A stretch of DNA of 64,000 nt, taken from positions 496,001 to 560,000 of the forward strand of contig JACKQL020000022.1 of assembly GCA_018296165.2 (NCBI GenBank), in the 5' to 3' direction. The notes under the pieces are model-generated. The model did no database searches, was not told where the DNA came from, and worked only from the letters and a program-made list of their open reading frames with translations. This document shows, one piece after another, positions 55,943 through 64,000 of the stretch (its first letter is position 1; every line of letters begins with the position of its first letter). The DNA comes from Termitomyces sp. T153. Lineage: Eukaryota; Basidiomycota; Agaricomycetes; Agaricales; Lyophyllaceae. A program made the translations under genes and the position numbers.

Positions 55943-58900
55943 TCACTGAAGGTCTTCTCGGGAGAACTCTCCAACGATTCCCATCTTCCTCCGCAGCTTG
56001 TCGACAACATCTTGAGTGAGGGTTTTGGTAAGGAGGTTGGCAACCATGTCCTCAGAAGGGATGTAAACAGGCTTTATCTTACCATCGTATACCGCTTGTC
56101 ATAGCCAGAACCAATGGCGATCGAGGTGTTTCAGATGGCCCATGTGTTCCGGTTGCTTAGAAACAGAGATGGCGGACTGATTATCGACGTTCATAATTAG
56201 TGGCGTTGCCTGGGGAGCACCGATGTCGGCAAGGAAGTTGCGCAGCCAGCAAAGCTCCCGGCCAGTCTCACTCGCTGCCACAAACTCCGCTTCAGTGGTG
56301 GACAAGGCGACAATAGTCTGTAATTTTGACATCCAGCTTACCGCCCTGCCGGCTACCATGAGAACTGAGCCCGTTGTAGATCTCCCATTGTCAGGGTTGC
56401 CACCATGGTCTGCATCTGCATAGGCCACAAAAGGTAATGAGACAGAGCCAGCCAAATACTCAATCTTATAATTGAGAGTGCTGCAAACATAGCGCATGAG
56501 GTGCTTGACGGCTCTCCAGTGTTTGGAGCCTGGGCAAGCATTGAAACGACAGAGCACACTGACAGCATGTGCTATGTCGGGGCGCGTGCACATGGCCAGG
56601 TACAGGAGAGCACCGGTGGCCTGTATGTATGGGATCCCCTTCATTTCCTCAACCTCTTCTGGGCTACAGGGGGCGTCGGACTTGGAGAGGCAGACGCCGG
56701 GCTCAAGGGGGGTAGCAACGGCTTTACAGTCAATTATATTGAATCGAGAGAGGACTTCAATGGCATAAGACCCTTGGTCGATCCACAGCTTATGGTTGGG
56801 CCTATCGCGTGTGACGACAACACCAAGCAAACCTGTAGTAGGTCCCAAGTGGCGCAGCTTAAAGAATTTGCGAAGTTGTGAAATAACCTTAAGGATAGCT
56901 GGCCATGACTTGGAGGCGAGGGTCATATCGTCGACATGCACTGGGATAATGATCCGCACATTTTTGCGGAGGTATACATACATGCAGGGGTCTGAAGTAA
57001 TTCGAACAAACCCAAGCTTCAGAAAGACTTCGTGCATTTGCCTGTTCCATAAGTTAGCGCCCTGCTTCAGACCATATATGCCCTTTTGCAGCTGGGCACA
57101 TGCATCCCCATCCCCAGGTCTACGTTCAATGTCAGGCTGTACAGATTCAGCAAATCCCTCAGGGAATTTCATGTAGAGTTCTGCATTGACTACGCCATGG
57201 AGAAAAGTGGATGAGATGTCGACGGACTCCAGATGCATGTCCTCAGCAGCAGCAAGGGCAAGGACAGTGCGGACAGCAGCCCAACGGGCCGTTGGGGCAA
57301 ATGTTTCCTCAAAATCAATGCCTGGGCGTTGACTGAAACCCTGCGCAACAACACGTGCCTTGAAACGATTGACTGCACCGTCAGGTAGGTGCTTCACTTT
57401 GAAGACCCACCTAGAACCAATGGCGCGCTGGCTGGCTGGGAGGTATACTGCTCGCCAGGTGCCATTATCCTTCAGTGCATTCATCTCTTCGCACATAGCT
57501 CTAAACCACTCAGCCGCATCCTCACTTTGCATTGCTTCTCTATATGATTGGGGGTTCATGTCATGCGCTCCAACCTTGTATGTGGCTGCAACATTGGCAC
57601 ACATAGCACTGTATCCCCCAAAATCCATTCCGTGTTGCACAAATGTATGTCCTGCGAGGAGCAGAGCCTCATCCGAGTTTACATTCAAGGTGAGGGCTAC
57701 TTCATGTTCCCCATGAGCATCTGCACCCCTGACGTTCACATCCCATAGGAGTTGCTCTGGGGGTGTTTTGGGATATGGTGATGGAGGTGGCGGTGGCGGC
57801 GGCTCGCGTACAAGAGGTGACTCACGACTCTCTTGGCAACATATGGCATCATAGTATTCTGCATTAGGAGGGCATGCGGGGATGCGTATGCGTTGGCTGG
57901 GCTCTCGTGGGGGTGGCAGCGGTCTTGGCAAACGCAGTGCTTGGGGAGGTGAGTTTGGGGTTTGATCTGTCGCTGGTTCTGCTCCCACCGCTTCCACCAG
58001 TGGTGTGTTGTCACTCTTAGATTTGAGGTCGGTCAGTGGATCGCCATCATCAAATATGCAGTCACGATTGGTGGGAGTTGTATCTTCAACTGTTCCAGGT
58101 GGCGGTGTCAAGGTTGTGATGACATCATCAGAATCGTAAGGTTGACATTCCTCAATGTCATCGAACCTGGCAATTGGCGGCGCATAAGGCATTTTGGGTG
58201 CAGCTAGGCCTGGGAAGCAGGTTTCGTCAAAGATTACATCTTGCGATACTACAACCTTCCTGGTACTGGGTATGTAAATCTTCCAACCAACGTAGTTGTT
58301 GGGGTAGCCGATGAAGATACCTGAGAGTGTATGGCCTTTCAAGCCTCTTCTTTTGTCCCGCCCAATTAATGCATATGCTGCACAGCCGAAGACATGTAGG
58401 TGCCCGACCCTAGGCTTCTTTCCTTTATACGCTTCGAATGGTGTTGTGTTCTGTGGGAGGGCCGATGTGGGGCAGCGGTTATGAATGTGCCGGTATACAT
58501 TGAGGGCATGCACCCAGAAACTTTCAGGAAGATTTGCTTCTGCGAGCATAGACACAATGGCTTCTTTTATTGATCTGTTCAGTCATTCGGCTACTCCATT
58601 CTGCTGAGGGGTGGATGTATTTGTGAATTCCAGCCTAATACCCCCAGTTTGTTGTTCAACGAGTGCTTTGTGCTCTTTGAAGGCACCAAAGGTATCGCTT
58701 TTCCGGTGCATTACATAAACTTCCATCCAGCGTGTGTTGTCATCGACGAAGACACACCACCATTTATAATTGTTTTGGTGTCCGCTGACTGTCATTGGGC
58801 CATGCACATCAGAGAACACTCTCCCAAGGACCTCCGTAGCTTGATCTGCTACTTGTGGAAAAGAAGCACGGTGCTGCTTTCCCTCAATGCATGGTTTGCA

Positions 58901-60388
58901 AATGTGTTTGAGGGGAGAATCTAATGTAACTCTTAAGTCCTCAGTCAGACCACCCTTGATGAGTTGGTTGAGGTGGTCAGCACCCAAGTGGCACAGTCGT
59001 CGATGGAGTAAGTTTCTGTCGACTTTAGCAGAGGATGTTGGACCAATCTGGCTGAGGTTAGCAGTGTGGCTTGGTGACGAGATGACCATTGCCCCATCCA
59101 GATACGATGTGAGGGTCCTATCTATAGTGCCCAAGAAAATGAGGTCGTCTTGAATGTTGAAGAGAACTTTGCGACCATGAAAAGTGATTGTGAATCCTCT
59201 ATGCACACTGAGAGTAGTGATGGAGAGTAAATTGTTGGCTAGTTCAGGTACGAAGAGGACATTCATGATGACAACATCCCTAAAAGCCTTTCCATTCCTA
59301 CGCTTTCCTGCTGGCCTAAACAGAACATCCCCCTTTCCAACGGAGTATACAGATGTATTGTTTGTGAGGTTAATAGGGACTTTCCACGGCTTAAGGGAGT
59401 TTGGGAGGAACCACTCGCGATGTGGTGTCATATGCGCCGTGGCACCTGAGTCTGTGTTCCATAGGGTGTCAGATGGCGATGAGGGTAGGGAGGAGGATCG
59501 ACAAACAGTGGCTTTGGCTTCAATGGCAGGTCCGTCGCATCCTTCTTCAATCTTTGCCGAATCAGTTGTCTCGGCTACATCTGCCCTGGTTGAGTTCCAT
59601 CCTCGTCGTCCACCGCGTTTCTTTGACTTGGAGGAATCATCCTTGCTGATGTGTGACTGTGCAGCTGAGAGATGCGGGCATTCAGTTATTTTGTGTTCCT
59701 TCTTGCAAAGGTAACATATGATTGTGCGAGAAATGGCGGCAGCAATAGCAGCGGCGGCTTCTTCATCTGCAGCGGTACATTGGATCTCCTCAGTGCGAAA
59801 AGCTTCCTTTACCATATCTTTGCCCAGATTATTTAGCATAAGCACTGACAAAACAAATGACCCATAGTCTTCTCGCGGCAAGGCGCGGAGCATGGCCATA
59901 GTACAGAGTTCGTCGTCGAGCATCTCCAGAGTATAAGTTTGCATGGTGGTTCCATCAGAGTTGATGATTGGAGGAGGGCAAAGGGATCTGATTCGTTGCA
60001 TGCAGCCTTCGACACGGGTACATAGTTGCATCAGTGTTTCTTCTTTGCGTAGTCGGACCGTGAAAAGGTTGCTCAGTGAATTGAAACGTGCATTTGGCAC
60101 AGATTTTGAATGTATTTCTCGAAGCTTCGCCCACATCAATGCTGGTTTATCGCGGATGTTGTCCACATGGATTTTGTTCCCTTCATCGAGCCATTGATAA
60201 ATTTCGCCGGCCGCTCGATCACTTCGAAGTTGATAGGAGCTCCATATAGTGAGTGAAGCGGGGTTACTGGGTTCGAGAGCAGGGGAAGTTTCCTCCCCGG
60301 TGGCTATCTGTGCTCCCCCAACTGACATCAGACGTCTGAACATGGATTTCTCCCATTCAGTGTATTTAATCATACCGAGTTTTGACAT
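55943..60388 (-). pseudogene. copia-2 gag-pol polyprotein
   Basis: One frame of about 1480 codons from the ATG at 60388. Gag (UBN2-like, 60388-59740) ends in the knuckle CYLCKKEHKITEC. The protease has DTDSGATAHM near 59440-59470. GAG-pre-integrase has LHRRLCHLGADHL and CKPCIEGKQ. Integrase has VFSDVHGPM and TPQQNGVAE, but the segment between, where the second catalytic Asp (SDNGGE-type) belongs, is missing. RT has the catalytic HVDDM (codons GAC GAT near 56930-56940) and GIYGLKQGANLWNRQM. RNase H has AYADADHGGNPDNGRSTTG. Stops are TGA at 58583-58585 and 56099-56101, both where Arg is expected. The natural stop is at 55943-55945. Confidence 0.92.
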
Positions 60389-60570
60389 TGGCAATCATGT
60401 GGTTTGCGTGACATCGTCCATTGTATTTGTAGGATCTGAGATCAACAAACTCAAGAGAAGAATGGGTCGAATGATGGGAGGTAAACTTTATTTGAGGTGT
60501 TTTGCTGCGATGTCCGAGAACGGAGCAAGGTTCTATCAGATGGATCTTCAGTGAGTAAGTCTGTGGGCCG

Positions 60571-60582
60571 GGGCCCATAACC
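60571..60582 (-). other. copia-2 primer-binding site (initiator tRNA-Met anticodon arm)
   Basis: The plus strand reads GGGCCCATAACC immediately beside the 5' LTR. This matches the anticodon stem-loop sequence of fungal initiator tRNA-Met, so priming is probably from an internally cleaved tRNA, as in copia and Ty5. Confidence 0.65.
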
Positions 60583-60844
60583 TGTTGCAGCAGGTTGCAA
60601 ACAGTGGAAGCACAAACTTATTCTGAGATAGGGACAGAGGTTTAGAATCTGGAGTCTCGTATTCAGTAGATGAGAATACATAAGTTATCTGTCTATACAT
60701 ACCTGGAGTCTCGTATTCAGTAGATGAGAATACGAGACGTCCAGGGAGTGAAAAAATAATCTACTATCATGTGAGGCAGTATGATGTTGATGGTGTCATA
60801 GAAGGAGGTAGAGTTGTGGCACTACTGGCAATCTGGTTTTGACA
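60583..60844 (-). repeat. copia-2 5' LTR
   Basis: 262 bp, 260 of 262 identical to the 3' LTR. Both differences are TG here where the partner has CG. Ends are TG and CA, with CATAG duplicated outside. Confidence 0.95.
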
Positions 60845-63800
60845 CATAGATATAATCTGCCTACAAGAACCATACTACAACTTCAACAAGCAATTCCAAG
60901 CCATGCAAAAATGGCATCCAGTATACCCCAAAAACCACAAAGAAAACAAGGTGAACAAGTCAAGGGCAATGATGTTGGTGAACAGGAGGCTGATGACAGA
61001 CTCCTGGACAAGACTCAGTGTCAATAGTGTCGACATGGTGGCAATGAGAGTGGAGACTAAGAAGCATATGCTCCAAATCTTCAATGTATACAATGTGTGC
61101 AACCACTTGAGAAGTGTAAGGGCTCTCAAGTTCTTTCTCAACAGTTAGGAAGGGCAAGTATCATGGGGACAGAATGGGGCAGACATATGAGTAGGCAACT
61201 TCAACTGCCACCATCCTATGTGGGATGACCCAAGGAATGATCACCTGTTCACCCACAGGAACCTTGATGATGTGGAGGATCTCATTCATTTGCTAATAGC
61301 AAATAGGATGGTGATGGCCTTATGGCTGGGGGTTCCAATGCTAGAGGCAAACACAACTAAGAACTTCACCAGACCTGACAACATGTTCATTGCTAACACC
61401 TTGCAGACTAGAGTAATTAGGTGCAAAGCCTTGTGGCATGACTAGTGTCCCAGGGCTGACCACTTCTCAATAATCATGACCCTCACAGCAATGGTGGAAA
61501 GAAGGGAAAAGGAGAGGGGGTGGAATTTCAGAGATATTGACTGGGACAAGTATGAGGAAGAACTGGGAAGGAGGTTGGAGGGCATACCAAAAACCAGAGT
61601 CAGCACAAGAGTGGAAATGGAGAGGAGGCTGGATGCCATCATGGAAGCACTAATAGGGACAACAGAGGCAAAAGTGGAGAGGAGAAGGGAGTTACCATAC
61701 ATGAAGAGGTGGTGGAGCAAGAAGTTGTCTCAGATGAGAGCAGAGGCAAGAACATTGGGGAGGGAATTAGGGAGGTGGATGGCAGATGCTTCACACCCTG
61801 CACACAAAGCCTTCAGATGGGCAAGGAATAAATATGGGCAGGCAATAAAGGATGCAAAGTGGAAGCATTTGAGAGGAATGGTTGCAGCAGGTGGATGCAA
61901 AATTAGTGTGGGATGCAAAGAGCTTTGTAACAGTGGACCCATCAGATGGAGGAAGCACAAGGGTACTAGTGCTCAGGGGAATGGTGTATGGGAGAATCAT
62001 GGAGATGGAGGAGAATAGGGACAATGTGAAGCTCTTTCATGACATGTTCTTCTACAACTAACTAGTAAACACCAACATTCCAGTGGGTCAGCCCTACCTG
62101 CTGCTCACATTTGAGTGGACACTAATCACAAACAAGGAAATTTATGCCGAGGTGGCAAAGCTATGCCCACACAAGGCTCCAGGTCTGAGCAGAATCCCCA
62201 ACATCATAGTCATGAAGACAAGGTACATATTAGTACTGTATTTGGGCCCAGTTTTCAGAGCCACATTTGCACTAGGAGAATACCCAGAGAGATGGAAGAT
62301 GTTCAGGACTGATTTGTTACAATTTCTACAGTGCAGGGCAGATTGAAGGTGCAGAGGGGAAGGATGGGGAGTTGACAACATCATTTGTAAACAACATGGT
62401 GGTAGTGGCAGAGGGGAGAGACATGGAGGAGGCAGTGAGAAGAGTCGAGGACATGATGAGCTGAAGAGAAGGAGCGGGGGCTTGAGCAGACACACACTTC
62501 TCAATTTATGAAACAAAAAAGTTTGTGGAAGTGGGATTCTTGAGGAGGAAGGAGAGGCCTGGACACCAAGGGGAAAAGACTAGACTGGTGGAGAGACCTA
62601 GCATCAAAGTGGCAGGGGTGAACATAGCAGTGAAACCAGTCCACAAGTTGCTAGGGGTCCTTGTAGACCAAGAACTCAGATTCAAGAAGCATGCAGCATA
62701 TGTGCAGGGATGGTAGACAGCTGTAGCAATGAAGACAAGGAGGCTGGTGAAGGTGAATGGTGGAATGAGAGGAGCATATATGAGGAAGGTATATGAGGCA
62801 GTGGTGGCACCAACAATGTTGTATGTGGCAGACATCTGGTGCATGCCAGACATGGAGGTGAATGGGAGGACAGTGAAGGGGTTGTGAGGAGTGATGGCAA
62901 AACTGGGGAGGGTGCAGAGGATGGCAGCAATACAAACCCTTGGAGCACTGAAGACAATACTAAGCAACTTGCTCAACACACATGTGGGGTTCTTGCCCAT
63001 CAATATAAGGGTCCAGAAGGTCTGCATGAAAGCCACTGCCCAGATTGCAGCCTTGCCCAAGACCCACCTGCTCCACAAGCCAGCAAGACAGGCAGCAACA
63101 TTTGTCAAACATCACTACTCCTCTCTACACTATATCATGAAGGCACTGGGTGAAGACCTCAAGATGGTGGAGACTATAGAGGTGGTGAGGAAGGGGCCTG
63201 GGTGGAGGTGCCTGGCCAAGGTGGCAATTGATCCCATGGTGGAGGAAGCAATGGAGAGAGAGAGAAATAATGAGACCAACACCAGAATTTACACCAATGG
63301 GTCAGGTCAGAAGGGGATGATAGGAGCAGCAGTGGTGCTTTACAGAGGATTTAATCACCCAAAGGTAGCAAGGAAGTGCCTGAGAAAGGAGGAGGATCAT
63401 ATAGTGTTTGAAGGGGAGTGCATAGGGCAGGTTTTGGTATTAGAGCTACTGAGAGTGGAGCTAAAGAGCAGGAGAGTCACAAGGATGGTGGCAAGCATAT
63501 CCATAGGAACAGACAACCAGGCTGGGATCTGTGCTGTGGAGGACCCAGGACCAGGCACAGGACAATACCTCATCAATGAGGTGTTAAATGGAATCCAGAG
63601 GATCAGGAGAATTGGCTCAAAAGTGGACATAGAGATTCAGTGGACTCTAGGGCATCAGGGCATAGCTGGCAATGAGCGAGCTGATAGGGAAGCAAAGAGG
63701 GCAGTGGAGGGCAACAAAATCAACATGGGTGGTACACAATTCCTGCAAAAACCCCTCCCCAAGTCCAAGGCTGCCATCATAGCAAGACACAAGAAAGTGT

Positions 63801-64000
63801 GGTGCAGCACAGCACAAACCAAGCTAAGGGCATCACCAAGGTTCGAGAAGGCCAAGGCAATTGACCTGGACTTCCCAAACACAGCCAGAATCACCTCAAC
63901 ATTATTGAGCTTACCTTGCAAGCATGCGTCATTGCTAGTCCAACTCTGCATGGGCCATTGCCCACTCAACACATATCTCTGCTGTATCCAGAAAGTCAAC

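Larger units (their letters stand above)
55654..60844 (-). mobile_element. Young Ty1/copia retrotransposon copia-2
   Basis: A 5191-bp insertion with 262-bp LTRs that differ at only two positions, a 5-bp duplication CATAG (55649-55653, 60845-60849), a primer-binding site and one long gag-pol frame. It is inserted in the LINE-2 endonuclease, whose frame is restored when the element and one CATAG are removed. CpG-rich. Two TGA stops and an integrase deletion make this copy inactive on its own. Confidence 0.95.
53840..64000 (+). mobile_element. LINE-2: long Tad/I-type non-LTR retrotransposon (3' end outside window)
   Basis: It carries ORF1 with zinc knuckles and ORF2 with endonuclease, RT and RNase H. 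Copia-2 interrupts it at 55654-60844 with duplication CATAG. It runs off the right edge inside ORF2. A deletion near 62340 removes most of the RT palm. It is CpG-poor and has several stops, so it is an old copy. Confidence 0.9.
55530..64000 (+). pseudogene. LINE-2 ORF2: endonuclease, RT remnant, RNase H
   Basis: The ATG at 55530 overlaps the ORF1 stop. An APE-type endonuclease starts LTIWQQNVNKS, is cut by copia-2 after 41 codons and resumes in frame at 60850 with DIICLQEPYYN. Its catalytic GDFN block reads GNFN (near 61196). RT remnants: KLCPHKAPG...IPN near 62150-62200, then a deletion near 62340, then FVNN (codons AAC AAC near 62385) where FVDD is expected. Thumb and connection regions run to about 63280. 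RNase H has IYTNGSGQKGMIGAA near 63290, SIGTDNQAGI near 63500 and WTLGHQGIAGNERADREAKRA near 63640-63700. Frameshifts occur near 61890 and 62340, with several stops. Confidence 0.85.

Noticed and set aside
56501..57716. Long plus-strand open frames opposite copia-2 pol (for example 56501-56881, 57360-57716)
   Set aside because: They mirror the well-supported pol frame, contain no motif and have no conserved splice or start signal; they are antisense shadows.
1..64000. tRNA, rRNA, riboswitch, bacterial operon or phage features
   Set aside because: No cloverleaf, rRNA block, Shine-Dalgarno or operon pattern was seen; introns, TATA boxes and element types are eukaryotic.

Overview
This window looks like a gene-poor, transposon-filled island of a filamentous basidiomycete, most likely an Agaricomycete. 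The basis is Tad/I-type LINEs, Ty3/gypsy chromoviruses, Ty1/copia elements and a spliced Helitron with 50-nt introns. I found no confident host housekeeping gene, no tRNA or rRNA gene and nothing prokaryotic. Almost everything is a transposable element (TE) inserted into another TE.

Layout. 1-5546: Ty1/copia element (copia-1, minus) running off the left edge, split by solo LTR-A1 (2638-3789). 5547-6923: anonymous sequence. 6924-12687: gypsy-A pol (minus), split by a 5'-truncated LINE (LINE-1, 8526-11022). 12688-24402: gypsy-B (plus), carrying an antisense spliced gene near its 3' end that is itself split by solo LTR-A2 (21058-22203). 24403-41769: remains of a minus-strand gene of unknown function (orfX) in three pieces, separated by an autonomous Helitron (about 25582-32324) and by gypsy-C (33546-41504), an LTR element with no recognisable pol. 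41928-49122: gypsy-D gag-pol (minus). About 49440-51908: second, truncated Helitron copy. 52030-53177: solo LTR-E. About 53840-64000: LINE-2 (plus, runs off the right edge), split inside its endonuclease by a young copia element (copia-2, 55654-60844).

Three themes run through the window. First, decay follows CpG dinucleotides. Old elements have almost none (no CG in 43501-44220), their in-frame stops are mostly TGA where Arg is expected (CGA to TGA), and catalytic Asp codons are lost where they start inside a CpG. Second, the LTR families A, B, C and E share one design: a TATATAAG box, then exactly 32 nt later a 12-mer, AGTCTTGATATT. In the two elements that keep an internal region (B and C), the perfect complement of this 12-mer is the primer-binding site 1 nt inside the 5' LTR. 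This predicts Tf1-like self-priming of reverse transcription. Third, gypsy-B and gypsy-C both carry, antisense and about 0.7 kb from the 3' LTR, a spliced gene encoding a double C-x2-C-x6-C cluster resembling a fungal Zn2Cys6 domain.

Exact junctions support the nesting order: 5-bp target duplications for LTR-A1, LTR-A2, LTR-E, gypsy-C and copia-2, a 13-bp duplication plus poly(A) for LINE-1, and a duplication-free in-frame junction for the Helitron. Gypsy-B is the exception. Its flanks do not match and belong to different ancestral sequences, so it probably marks a recombination breakpoint.
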